Source: Pegea sp. RAD2-039 | Lineage: Eukaryota; Chordata; Thaliacea; Salpida; Salpidae | NCBI GenBank assembly: GCA_034620365.1 | Contig: JAQGEQ010000192.1 | Span: 1,793,001-1,857,000, forward strand | Direction of reading: 5' to 3' | DNA length: 64,000 nucleotides | Part shown: positions 21,946 to 32,566 of the stretch, piece by piece | Layout: each line of letters starts with the position of its first letter | Position numbering within the stretch: the first letter of the stretch is position 1 | Program-made: the position numbers and the translations under genes | The notes under the pieces: generated by a model | What the model was told of the DNA's origin: nothing | Databases searched by the model: none | What the model saw: the letters and a program-made list of their open reading frames with translations, nothing else

Positions 21946-23487
21946 ATGTCAGTTTCTTCAAAAGATGCTTCTAGTGATCAGCAGCTCACTAATGCAGATT
22001 TTAGAAAGTTTTTGACGACACCTAGAGCTGATGATAAGTCTTCAGCAAAAGAAGGGTCCTCAACTAAAAGAGGATTTGCTGTTCCACGAGATTATAATGC
22101 TTCTAGAGAGTCTGTAGCTGAACAAAGAAGAAAAAGAAAAAGTTATTATGCAAAACTTCAAAAGCAAGAAATGGAACGACAAGCTGAGTTGTCAAAAAAA
22201 TATCGAGATAGATCTAAAGAGCGTAGAGAAGGAAGAGGAGATTATACAGATGTAGAACTGATCAGCACAACAGCTGATTATAGAGCTGTTGGTCCTGATA
22301 TACAGCAGGGAAAAACTTCAGCTGAAAAAAGAAAGCAAGTCATTCAAGAATCAAAGTTTTTAGGAGGAGACATGGCTCATACTCATTTAGTAAAAGGGCT
22401 TGATTATGCATTACTGCAAAAAGTCAGAGCTGAAATTTCTTCAAAAGAAAAAGATGATGAAATTCTGGACTCAATGTTAGAAGAAGTTGAAGAACCAGAA
22501 GTTGTAGAAGAACAAAAGAAAGAAAACCTTGTGAACACGGTTAAAAATAAGATGACAAGAAATGTTTGTAGAATTCTTTTTGAAAGCAAACCACCTTTAA
22601 AAAATGAAAACTTCTTTCCTGGAAGAATGGCTTATGTGTTTGATTTAGAGGATGATCAATTGGAAAGTGATATACCAACAATACTTATGCGGAGTAAAGC
22701 TGATTGTCCTAATGTTGAATTACAGATTACACCATCAACAAACGATATTGTAATTAATAAGTTGACACAAATTATGGCTTTGATACGTCAAGGAGCTAAA
22801 GATAAAAGACGTAAACGTGAGAAGAAAGTGAAGGTTGAAGATAAGCTGATGAAACCACCTGTGAGCAACATTAATATTTTTGATGATGTTGGGTTATACA
22901 AACCATCAACTAAAAAATCAAAGCCAAATAAGCTTGGTGTTGGTCCTTACTTTGAAAAACAAGCTAAAGTAGATGATATGAATGCAGAAAAAATCAAGGC
23001 AAATGCTTCTATCAAACATGTTATCAAAAGTATCAACGAAAAAGCTAAACAAGAAAAAATTCGAGCCCAAAAAGTTGTCACAAAATCAAAAGGTGGGAAT
23101 CCTCTTGTTGGAACAGGTGTTAATTTACCTGATAGTTATGCTGAGTGTTATCCATGTAGCCAGTTCCATATCAGCAATGGTGGGGAAGAAAGTGATGAAG
23201 AAGCAGACTATTCTAAAATGGACCAAGGAAACAAAAAAGGACCTGTTGGAAGATGGGACTTTGATACAGCTGAAGAGTACAGTTCATATATGTCAAAGAA
23301 AGAAGCAACTCCTAAGGCTGCTTTTCAATATGGAATTAAAATGACTGGAGGAAGAAAAACTAGAAGATCTAGAGAACAAAGTGAACGTCAAAAAATAGAT
23401 AGAGAGCTCCAACAAATTGAAAAAATTATAACTAAACGAAAAGGAGGAGGACCTGGCGATGAAACATTTAAAAAACCAAAATACTAA
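21946..23487 (+). CDS. IK: Protein RED (IK), spliceosomal B-complex factor
   Basis: RED/IK acts with SMU1 during spliceosome activation and in pre-mRNA splicing (family knowledge). A single-exon frame of 513 aa; human IK is 557 aa. Conserved segments: LTNADFRKFLTTPR near the N-terminus, YRDRSKERREGRGDY, the TSAEKRKQVIQESKFLGGD block, VKGLDYALLQKVR, the FFPGRMAYVFDLED core, and a tail GRWDFDTAEEYSSYMSKKEA followed by AFQYGIKMTGGRKTR. The family's namesake Arg-Glu/Arg-Asp repeat is almost absent; only KINEK/AKQEK-like charged residues remain around residue 350. This accounts for most of the shorter length. The ATG at 21946 is the natural start. SREK1 begins 143 bp after the stop on the same strand. 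Confidence 0.95.
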   Translation: MSVSSKDASSDQQLTNADFRKFLTTPRADDKSSAKEGSSTKRGFAVPRDYNASRESVAEQRRKRKSYYAKLQKQEMERQAELSKKYRDRSKERREGRGDYTDVELISTTADYRAVGPDIQQGKTSAEKRKQVIQESKFLGGDMAHTHLVKGLDYALLQKVRAEISSKEKDDEILDSMLEEVEEPEVVEEQKKENLVNTVKNKMTRNVCRILFESKPPLKNENFFPGRMAYVFDLEDDQLESDIPTILMRSKADCPNVELQITPSTNDIVINKLTQIMALIRQGAKDKRRKREKKVKVEDKLMKPPVSNINIFDDVGLYKPSTKKSKPNKLGVGPYFEKQAKVDDMNAEKIKANASIKHVIKSINEKAKQEKIRAQKVVTKSKGGNPLVGTGVNLPDSYAECYPCSQFHISNGGEESDEEADYSKMDQGNKKGPVGRWDFDTAEEYSSYMSKKEATPKAAFQYGIKMTGGRKTRRSREQSERQKIDRELQQIEKIITKRKGGGPGDETFKKPKY

Positions 23488-23630
23488 ACTTGTACTTTGT
23501 TGACTGGTTGTTTTATCTACGTTTGTATTATTGTGTTTTCTCTGTAAAGCTTTAAAATTTCATTTTTCTTTGTTTAATAATCATTAATAACCATTTTACA
23601 AAGATTGTTAAGTGATTAAAGTTATCAAAT
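23488..23630 (+). other. Short IK-SREK1 intergenic segment
   Basis: Only 143 bp between the IK stop and the SREK1 ATG. There is no AATAAA; the only near-match is ATTAAA at 23615-23620, eleven bases before the ATG. A T-rich tract (about 23558-23575) precedes the AG at 23600-23601 (ACAAAG), which could act as an acceptor. This fits either overlapping 3'/5' UTRs or an operon with trans-splicing. Confidence 0.5.
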
Positions 23631-26600
23631 ATGACGTTATTTGATAGTAAAATTATTAAAGTCACCAATATATCTCCTGGAGCATCAACGGAACAAATTA
23701 AAACTTTGTTCTCATTTCTTGGAAACATTGAAAGTATGGAACTATACCCAAAGTTGTTGTAAGTTTATCTTTAATCAAATAATAAACTATTTCTGGTTAT
23801 AGCACAGAATATCTGATTTTATACATAATTGGTTTTTAAGTTAAAATAATTGCTTAAAAATTAGATTTATTTTAAATACTTTTTTGGTGCTTAGTGATTT
23901 TAGCATCAGTATATAAAATAATCAAAATATTTGAAAGGTCATTAAATAATAACTCAATGTTTTTATATATTGATGACCAAAACAATGTTCAATTTTCTTT
24001 TTTGAGATGATTTGATCTCTTGTCCACAGCCACTGTTGGAATGACAAACAAATAAACTACCCATCAGTTCCAGTGATGCCAAGTTACATTATAGATATCA
24101 TAATAACAAATGTAATTTATTGATTCGTTGGTTTTAAAAGGTTCAATTTTTATAGGGAAGCTGCTGATCAAATTACAAAGGTGGCGTTTGTTATGTTTTC
24201 AGAACCCTTGAGCGTCCAAACTTCTCAGCACCTGACCAATACAGTTTTTGTGGACCGGGCCCTGATCTGTGTTCCATTTGAAAATGGTTTGTGTACACTT
24301 TATTAATATGTTGAATTTGTTTTATTTTTAAAGTAACTTCAATGTGATTATAAATTATTGAGGGAACCTAAAGTAGTTAGTTTTCTAGATTAATGTCTTT
24401 TAATAAAGTGAGTTTAAATTGTTTAATCTACAAATTAGAATCTTAACAAATTGTCAGTCTTGGCAATATTTGATGTTTCAAATTTGATTTATTTGTCAGT
24501 GATTGGCTCAATACATCTGCCATTTTTTCGTATTAGTAAACTAAAAATCTCAAATAAAATATTTTCTCTTCTAAATGATAATGGTTTAATTATGAAATAA
24601 TATTATGTTTTTGTAATGATTACTTTAACTTGAATTATTGTTCCAAAATTATGTTATTTTATAGTTTAAAAAGAGAAATCAAATTGTCTGAATGATTTGT
24701 TAGAATTAATTTGATAATCTGCTAAATATTCTTTGTGTTTTGAATGTGTTTTGTTCAGACTTACCTCCTGGCTTTTGTTCTGAAATTCTTAGCATTAATT
24801 GTGAAAACCCACAAGTCAAGATCATTCAAATCTAACCAAGGAATTTGATTCATTCGGACACAGACTCTATTTCATAACCTGATTTTTTCAGTTTTAAGTC
24901 TCATGTTTCAACTCATTGTTATTAGTTTATATTTTAAGATTTATAATTAGCTATTAAATCATTTTTATTAAAACTTACTTCACCATATTCTCATGGTTTA
25001 AAAGAATTAATTACAAAAGACAATTTTATATTACAAAAACATTTAATTTTTGCTTTAACTAACCTACAAACGATTCACTAACTGTCTCTTCAATGCTCTT
25101 CTACGCAAAGTATCTCCCGCTGATTACTTGTTTTTTAAACATTTTTGTAAATACATAATTTTTATAATGGGTTATTAACTTTCCTGTAAAAAATAACCTA
25201 TATAAAACTAAACATATCAATTTCTTAAATGGTTCTTTTGTTTTTTTTCTTCTGTATGTTTACAGATGAAATCTACAAGACATCGAAACTGATAATAATG
25301 CAGCAACTTGATATATATCTACCTTTCTTCTGGAGATAAATAGCTAGGTTTGACGTGATGTCTTTCGCGGGAATTTCAAAATAATTGTGATAAATAGATA
25401 TAGGTCCCTAACTAACACAAAATATTTGCTTATTAGCGACTAGTTTGTTTAAATTTAATTAATTATTGAATATTTAAAATATTAAATCTTTATTTCCTAC
25501 TTTAGCACTTGTGCCTCGCTTTACACATTGAATCATTTGTTGTGTTCAGTAGGAAGTTTAATTGATACTTTTTCTGATTTTATTAATTTTTATAGAAACA
25601 ATTCCTGGTGAATCAGACGCTATGTTGTCACCTGTCAATATTCCAGCACATGCCATGCAGGTAACATACCCACTAATATTTCCACCTCTTTAACATCACT
25701 TTTCTAGCCTACAACTAAATCATCTGTTGATCCTGCTAAGCTTGATGAAATCCAACGAACTATCTACGTCAGCAATCTCGACTTTAAAGTAAGTTACTGG
25801 TTTCACCTCAACCCGTGGTCCTCATTCACTTGTGGACCTGTAGTCTGCCACATCAGAAAAACTGGTCAAGTTGTTCAGTCCATTCGGTGAAGTCCGCTAC
25901 ACGCGATTGGCTGGTGACGAAAGCGCGCGCTACGCTTTTATTGAGTTCACATCGATCACAAGCGCTCAGCAAGCCGTCACCCTCAATGGAAGCAGTTTCT
26001 GTGAACGCGTCATCAGGTACATCATTGATGACGTCATCACTACGTCATCACCGCTTTATTGTGTGCAGAGTGAATCTATCAAATGTTGCGATTGTCAAAC
26101 CTCCGGGTAAAAGCGCAGACGCACGCGAAATCGACGAAGCTATGCGAAGAGTTCGTGAAGCTCAATCACTGATTGCAAAAGCGCTCGAACCTGAGAAAGG
26201 TAAGCGAGTAGCAAAGTATCGCGATGGTTGTGACGTCATCATATCTGGTGGACAGGTGTAAAGCGACCAAGAAGTCGTTCTCGGTCACGCCACCGACGTC
26301 ATCGATCGAGAAGTCGCGATCGGTCGCGAAGACATCATTCCAGAAGTCACTCTTCCAGGCGTAGATCAAGATCGCGATCACGTGACCGAAGGTATGTGTT
26401 ACATCATCTTCTGATGACTTTGTTGACAAAAATTGTTCAAAAGTCGGCGAAGCAGAAGTAAGAGTCGCGGTCGCGGGCACAAGTCGTCACGTGACAAGAA
26501 AGCATCTCGCTCGCCTCATAAGAAGTAAAAACGAATAGTTGATGACGTCATTACATCGTGAAGCGTCGATTTGTTTTACAGAAGCAGCAGCAGTAGTAGA

Positions 26601-26774
26601 TCTCATAGAAAGAAAGATGATAAGAAAAGAGAAAAAAGTAAAAAGAGCAAAAAATCAGATGATGAAAAACGATCAAAGAAACATAAAAGTAAAAACGGAG
26701 ATGAAGTCGAGAAAGAAGTAGTGGATGTTGTCAATGGCAACGAGGAAGTTCAGATGGATACAGGTTCAGTTTGA
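23631..26774 (+). CDS. SREK1: Splicing regulatory Glu/Lys-rich protein 1 (SREK1/SRrp86)
   Basis: SR-related nuclear protein that modulates splice-site choice by acting on other SR proteins (family knowledge). Exons: 23631-23758, 24156-24286, 25596-25660, 25708-25788, 25844-26016, 26069-26199, 26256-26391, 26444-26524 and 26582-26774. They sum to exactly 373 codons (372 aa) with all phases consistent. RRM1 is exons 1-2 (KIIKVTNISPG ... ITKVAFVMFSEP). RRM2 is exons 4-6 (RTIYVSNLDFK ... YAFIEFTSITSAQQAV) and is followed by VNLSNVAIVKPP and MRRVREAQSLIAKALEPEKG, a block nearly identical to human SREK1. Exons 7-9 encode an RS domain (SRSRSRHRRHRSRSRD) and a Lys-rich tail. The Glu/Lys repeat of the vertebrate protein is much shorter here. 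Introns 5-8 are only about 50-65 bp and GC-richer than the surroundings; intron 2 exceeds 1.3 kb. Confidence 0.93.
24091..24165 (+). repeat. Copy 1 of a dispersed 75-bp repeat spanning the SREK1 exon 2 acceptor
   Basis: The segment starting ATAGATATCATAATAAC and running through GTAATTTATTGATTCGTTG into the first bases of exon 2 is closely matched at 27381-27456. The copies share roughly 80 percent of positions by eye, and the similarity continues through the splice acceptor. Confidence 0.7.
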
Positions 26775-29700
26775 AGTTTATCACAACTCCATGAGCTGGT
26801 ATCATTCCAATGAACAAGATTTGATGAGAACAACTTCCATCATACCCCTAACCCTTCTTAGTTTGTTAATTTTGACCCCCTGTAGGTTGATGTCTCTCAA
26901 TTTTTATCTTTTTGTTGGCACCTTTTTGTTACTATCATCGGATAAACTCACACAAAGCAGTCAGTCATTGCGTGGAACAGATCTCTATTGGTTAATAAAC
27001 TATTTCTCCCTTGTACTGTTTGATTGCTTTTTATATTGGAAATCAACCAGCTGAGATTAGTCAGTTTTATGAAGAAGATCACCCAGGTCCTTGTTTTATC
27101 AAAAAAGTAAAATTTAAATTCAATCTTCTGGTAAAATTAGGACTAAAAATAAACCAACTTTTTTTTAGAACTAAAATAAAATGTTTGGTTGCTGCTAAGA
27201 ATTTCTCAAGTAGACTCAAGTCTTCTAATTTATATTTCTTCTGTTCATGATTTTATGAGGATAGTCTTCTATACTGTCCGATTTTCCGGTTGAAGTTCAA
27301 AGGACAAGCTATAAAAAGTTCTTTCAAAAAGAGTTTGATTTGCAATTCACCTCAGAATTTGCTTGAAATTTGTAGACCATAAATATCATAATAGTAAACG
27401 TAATTTATTGATTCGTTAGTTTTAAGTGATTCAATTTGTATAAGGAAGTTGATATAATAATTATCATTTTTTAATTGAGATCTTCTGATGAGAAATACAG
27501 AAGTTTGACCTCTAGAAAAAGTCATTCTATCTCAGTAGTAGATGTAGCCTCGTTCAAAGTTGCTCAAAAATTTGATGTTAAAATAAACGAGAAAGCTCAT
27601 TTAAGATAAACAAAAAAGCTTCAAAAACTGTTTTAGTTGGCTGGTGAGCGAATCTAGTTGTACAGTTTGTAAGTGAAAACAAACTTGTCTATACCTGATG
27701 TGGCAAAGCTTTTTACTTCAGTAGAGTTTTTTCTTGTGGTACTTTAAGATACTGTGTTTGCTTTCAGGGTATTTGACTCGTTAGTTAACGAAACAGCTCA
27801 AATAAGACTTCTAGTAAACCATTTTAAATGTTTAAAATGAGATTTTAGAAAGATATCTTGATTGATTCTGTTGAGTGACTTCTAGAAACTTTAGAAAACA
27901 TTTTTACAATCGCAAGATATTAGTCTCAAATTCAAGAACAGTTTATTAAATTTGTTACATATAATCTGATTTAGGTTGATTGCTTGTGGGAAAATTTTCT
28001 TAGAAAACTAAAACTTATCTCTCATACAAGTGTTAGTTGGCTACCACCTAAAATAATTATTCTTTTAAAGAAATATTCTTTTAGCCAGAAAACACACCGA
28101 TACTATGATGAGAAAATAATGAAGGAAATATAGTTCAAATCATGTCATGTTGAACCTCGTGTAGAAAAACGCCAAAATCTCTACAATTTATATAATTGGA
28201 CCGCTAATATCTGGTACAAGCTGACTAGTCATTGAAATTGTACTAAAATGTATATTTGCTGTAATTGATCACATTTAGGCCGGTACTTACTTGCGTGTGC
28301 CAAATGATTTCAGAGTAGAAATTAATAAGGACTTCATTCAATAAAGCTTTTTCGTGAAATTACCCTCTGTATAGAAAGTTCCTTCCAAACTTTAGATATA
28401 ATTCTTAAAAATTTATACGCAGCAATTCGGAAAAATCATTGTTCTATTAAAGATCAGCAAGTAAAAAAACTGTTGGTGATTACCGAAGATAAGAGAGGCT
28501 TTGAATGAGCTTCGCAAGCCAAAGCAGTAGATAAAGATAAGGTGACAGCCATACTTTCTTTTTGTCTACATATGTCAATAGATTGCAGATTTTTTCTGTG
28601 CTTACTTCCACAGCACTTACTTCTCTACAGGCTCTATTTTTCCATACATATTTTTCGTGCTTAATAATACTATAATATAGCAAAGCATACCAAATCTTTG
28701 ACGATGTAGTCGGATTAAAGCCTACGCATTTCGTCGCTTATCATAGTTGAATTGCTATGATAAGTTATTGAGTTTTATTACTTAAATATAAGCTAGATAA
28801 TTATTTATACTTTTTAATTTTAATTATACAGATTACTTTTTAATATATTCGAGTAAAAGGAACATAAAAATAAGTTGAATACTAAAAAAATGATTCGATG
28901 TTTTAACGCTTAAACAAGTTATAACCTAGCCACTTTTGTTATTTTTATTCAAAATTACAATCTTAATACGAGCAAGCATGTTTGCAAATGTTTATTTTGA
29001 CCATTTATTCTCACCTTTCACTTTTTTATCTTTTTATTTAAATGATTTCTCCATTTTATAATTTTTTATTACTTTCTAAAAAAATTTCTACTGTTGACTA
29101 TGATAATTAATTATCTTACTTTATCTCACTATTTTAAACTTTTATAAATCATATTCACATAAATAGCTATAAACAAAATTAATTTAATATTACTTATCAG
29201 TAAGTAAAATTATTTTATTAAAACTAAACAAATTGTTGTTCTTTGAAATTGGAAATTGAAAAAAATACTTTAAAATTGCTATATGAGCAAAATTGTTTAG
29301 CCTAAAAAATATTGATTATTTGATAGAAATAATTTTTGAAACTGTTTATCTATTTCATCTTATTTTTTAAAATTGAAGAAATCAATATGATAGTTATAAA
29401 CTCTGATAAAAAAAAAACTGATTAAATGAAGTTTAAGTTATCAAAAATTTATAAAAAGTAACATTATTTATAATATACAATAATTATGAATCAAGCACTT
29501 TTGGTCAAATACTTTTATTTATGCCTTATTACTTATTGATTTCACTAGAACTACTTTTATAAATTATTTAGATATTCCATAACTATCATTTTGTGGTTAT
29601 AAAGAAACTATAAATTTAAATGAAATGTTAATTTCAATAAACTAGTAGTACTTTTACTTATATAAAAATATTTTTGTTTAAATTTATATTTTAATTAATC

Positions 29701-29888
29701 AAAAAATTATTATAAATAATATTTAAACATATTTCTTAAACCAGTTTTAGTTTATTGTTCTTATTTATTAACTTAATTATATTATTTTGTTTTACTGATA
29801 GTAAGAAAGAGTTTGTATGTTTAAAAGTACTTTTTTATAAAAAAAAACTTTTGGGTGTTAACATTTGAGTTAATTCTCTCTCAACAAG
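26775..29888. other. Spacer between SREK1 and the double-Myb gene
   Basis: 26775-27260 is probably the SREK1 3' UTR and flank. 27381-27456 is the second copy of the 75-bp repeat also found at the SREK1 exon 2 acceptor. From 27650 to 28350 several short frames look vaguely like a decayed Ty3/Gypsy integrase end, but this is too weak to annotate as an element. 28740-29888 is very A+T rich with nothing recognisable; the bases just before 29889 are the presumed 5' UTR of the double-Myb gene. Confidence 0.4.
27381..27456 (+). repeat. Copy 2 of the 75-bp repeat from SREK1 intron 1/exon 2
   Basis: AAATATCATAATAGTAAACG, then TAATTTATTGATTCGTTAG and ATAAGGAAGTTGAT, parallels the segment at 24091-24165. 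Either a partial duplication of SREK1 sequence or a short dispersed repeat that happened to supply the exon 2 acceptor. Confidence 0.65.
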
Positions 29889-32066
29889 ATGAAAAGTTCT
29901 CAATATCAGAAGAGAAAAAATGAGTATGAGTGGTTTATAGAGCAAGAATTAAATCATCATCTAGTTTTGTTTGCAAAAGAAAAAAAGCTGACTGAAATGT
30001 TAGAGTTGGTGAAGCTAAACAATGAAGAAGTTGAAAATACAAGTGTGAGGCAGTTACTTTTCAATATTATTCAAAATATTATTAAATTAAAAAAAGAGAA
30101 AGATGATGATGAAAGTACAGATAAGATTTTTAAAGCTATTGAAAGGTTGTTAGATCAGATAATGGGACAAGACTGGTTGGATAGTAGTGTTGAATCGGAG
30201 ACAAATAATTTTGAATTAATTTTATCTTCTTTGAATGAAAAGTTCTATAAGGTAAAAGAAAATAAGGAAGTCGTTTTAGATGAACTAATAAAAGCGACTG
30301 CATTGTTTACTGACTTTGTTTTAAAGTGCTTGATGAATTGTCATAATACATTTGTTGATCAACTGTATGATAATTATTCCATGAAATATACAAAAAAGAT
30401 TAATGAAAAAAAGAATATAGATAAAGCTGTAAGTGTTAATGAAAATGAATATCCTGAAAAAGATATTTCTCAAAGTAGTTCATCTATAGATGGTAGCAAA
30501 TCAACCACTGAAAAAATTGCTGCTATTGGAGTAGAAGCAGAGGAAACTAACTCTAAAGAAGATGTATCTTTTGTTGATAGTTTGGAAAGCCAAGAAACAA
30601 CTACACAAGTTTCAGCTGTAGAAAATACTTGCAATAGTGTTGAAGCAAATTTTGAACAAAACTTGACAAGGCGGCCTTTAAACTTTGTAACAAAAACGAA
30701 CAAGTCGAAAGTGGTGGTAATTGAACATACAAATCAGCAAACTTTTCAATATAATCAAAGTTCAAAAAGTTTTTTTAATTTGATTGGTTCAGAATCTTCA
30801 AGAATGAGAAAACAGGAAGCAGTAAGGAATGAAAATGAAAACTTGATGAAAAGGTTAGACAATCCTTTAAATATTGTCAGAAGATCTTATAAAAAAGTCT
30901 CTCTTGCAACCAATATGATTCAAAATCCACTTCAAATTAAGGTAGCGAAACCTCGACATAATGAAAGAAAAAAGTTTACGGAATTAGAGGATGCTATGCT
31001 TGTTCATGGAGTAAAGAAATTTGGTGTGGGTAATTGGAAAGCAATTTTTGAGTTTTATTCTTTTCAACAAAATAGATCTGCTATGAGTATAAAAGATCGC
31101 TGGCGAACTTTGTTGAAAAATAAGCAACTTAAAGTAGAAGATGATCTAGTTTTGATTTTTCCGGATACCTTGAAAACGGCTTTCCAGAAAATTAATGAAA
31201 AAGTTGATGAAGTAGAAAAAGAAGCAGAAAAAGATGCAGAAACAGAAGCAGAAAAAGATGCAGAAGCAGAAAAAGATGCAGAAAAAGAAGCAGAAAAAGA
31301 AAAAGATGCACAAGCAGAAAAAGATACAGAAAAAGAAGCAGAAGCAGAAGCAAATAAAGACGCTAGAGATGAAACTGAATCATCTTCTAAAGACAAGGAG
31401 ACAAAAGACTCAACTAACATTGATGATAATGCCCCGAAAAATGCAGTCAAAGATATTATTACAAGACATGATCAGGCTACACAATCATCTTCAACTTCTG
31501 ACTCACATCCAAAAAAAATCCCGAATTATTCTCAACCACAAGAGAATAGTTTAGTCGCTAATTCTGAATCAAAAGGAGATTCCACCAAAGTAGCTAGCCC
31601 ATCGATAGTTAGACAACGAGTTAAAAGAAAATTAAATAATTCTAATGACTCTTCATCATGTAAAAATCAACCAGATTTTGAATCACCAAAAAAATCTTTA
31701 AATAATGTCGATAAATTGACAAGTGGTAACAAAGAAAGTCCAATCACTAAAGCTTTTAATGATGATAATCGAATAAGTCATCGGTTACGTCGAAGAAAAA
31801 GACTGCTATTGACCACAAGTGAAGGTGAAGAAATTAAATGGGATAACTTAATACCAGAAAACTCTAATATTAAACTTATTAAACCCACAAACATACCAGC
31901 ATTTAAAAGAAAACCTTGGAAGAATTGGGAAGTATTAAACCTGGAAAAGGGCGTTCGTGAGCATGGTTGTGGTAATTGGGAAAAAATCCTATCCAAGTAC
32001 AAGTTTGATAACCGAACTGCTATTCAGCTAAAAGACAAATATCGAAATATATATAAACCAGCTTAG
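29889..32066 (+). CDS. Protein with two telobox-type Myb/SANT domains (TRF-like)
   Basis: A single-exon frame of 725 aa. Residues about 359-412 form a Myb repeat (RKKFTELEDAMLVHGVKKFG ... GNWKAIFEFY) ending in the telobox-like helix SIKDRWRTLLKNK, strikingly close to human TRF1/TRF2 (VMIKDRWRTMKRL). A second Myb repeat closes the protein (about 673-725: RKPWKNWEVLNLEKGVREHG ... GNWEKILSKY) with LKDKYRNIYK as its telobox helix. Residues about 437-497 are a Lys/Glu/Ala/Asp repeat likely to form a charged helix. The N-terminal 160 residues are predicted helical and might be a diverged TRF homology (dimerisation) domain, but I see no decisive motif. By family logic it should bind double-stranded telomeric DNA in the nucleus. 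Known animal TRFs have one Myb each; two in one chain is unusual and recalls fungal Tay1/Teb1. Other SANT proteins remain an alternative. Confidence 0.72.
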   Translation: MKSSQYQKRKNEYEWFIEQELNHHLVLFAKEKKLTEMLELVKLNNEEVENTSVRQLLFNIIQNIIKLKKEKDDDESTDKIFKAIERLLDQIMGQDWLDSSVESETNNFELILSSLNEKFYKVKENKEVVLDELIKATALFTDFVLKCLMNCHNTFVDQLYDNYSMKYTKKINEKKNIDKAVSVNENEYPEKDISQSSSSIDGSKSTTEKIAAIGVEAEETNSKEDVSFVDSLESQETTTQVSAVENTCNSVEANFEQNLTRRPLNFVTKTNKSKVVVIEHTNQQTFQYNQSSKSFFNLIGSESSRMRKQEAVRNENENLMKRLDNPLNIVRRSYKKVSLATNMIQNPLQIKVAKPRHNERKKFTELEDAMLVHGVKKFGVGNWKAIFEFYSFQQNRSAMSIKDRWRTLLKNKQLKVEDDLVLIFPDTLKTAFQKINEKVDEVEKEAEKDAETEAEKDAEAEKDAEKEAEKEKDAQAEKDTEKEAEAEANKDARDETESSSKDKETKDSTNIDDNAPKNAVKDIITRHDQATQSSSTSDSHPKKIPNYSQPQENSLVANSESKGDSTKVASPSIVRQRVKRKLNNSNDSSSCKNQPDFESPKKSLNNVDKLTSGNKESPITKAFNDDNRISHRLRRRKRLLLTTSEGEEIKWDNLIPENSNIKLIKPTNIPAFKRKPWKNWEVLNLEKGVREHGCGNWEKILSKYKFDNRTAIQLKDKYRNIYKPA
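31200..31380 (+). repeat. Coding low-complexity repeat (Lys-Glu-Ala-Asp)
   Basis: Irregular tandem copies of GAAGCAGAAAAAGATGCA-like units encode EKDAEKEAEK-type residues between the two Myb domains of the TRF-like gene. Likely length-polymorphic and helix-forming. Confidence 0.85.
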
Positions 32067-32326
32067 TAATAAAATGTTGATTTACACAATTTGTTTGATA
32101 TTGTCTGACTGTTATCTGTCATGTTTTTACTTTTGTTTTTATAGCTATTATTCAATTATGATTTTTTTTTGCTGAAAGTACGAATATTAATTCTTAGCAT
32201 TGCTTTGACAGAGATCTTTATGAAGTTTATTTTCACTAAATAAATTAAAAAAAAAAACATACAGATTTCTTTATTGCAAATGAACACTTGAACTTCATTT
32301 ATAATTTACTTCCAATATTAAAATAG

Positions 32327-32359
32327 ATGAATATTTCCCAGTTAAATAGTCATGTACAG
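32327..32359 (+). CDS. SLC8B1: Possible first coding exon of NCLX
   Basis: ATG followed by ten sense codons (MNISQLNSHVQ) and a GTAATA donor in phase 0, which fits the phase-0 start of the first recognisable NCLX exon at 32567. It does not encode the expected signal or mitochondrial leader, so it may be a chance match and the true 5' exon may be elsewhere. Confidence 0.3.
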
Positions 32360-32566
32360 GTAATAAAGTCCATCAAATTTTGTATATTTCAAAAACTTTT
32401 AACAAAGGACTTAGACAGCAGATCAACTTATAATTAATCAACAAAATTATAAATAAAAATCTAACTAATATTTCATAAGAATATTAACAAGAATGAAAAT
32501 ACTTTATCCGATTAAGCTAACTTATTGTCACTTTAAACAACAAATTCTTATGTAGTTTTTTTTCAG

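Noticed and set aside
24767..24835. Possible extra SREK1 exon (frame after an AG, then stop)
   Set aside because: Including it truncates the protein; skipping directly to 25596 keeps the frame and the exact codon sum.
27650..28350. Possible decayed Ty3/Gypsy integrase end
   Set aside because: Only scattered residues (YDEKIMKE and a few others) resemble the family; no LTRs or conserved motifs, many stops.
28480..28683. 67-codon minus-strand frame
   Set aside because: No homology or splice context; isolated in AT-rich spacer.
31064..31450. 128-codon minus-strand frame rich in Ser/Ala/Phe
   Set aside because: Antisense of the Lys/Glu/Ala/Asp repeat in the double-Myb gene; open only because of the repeat.
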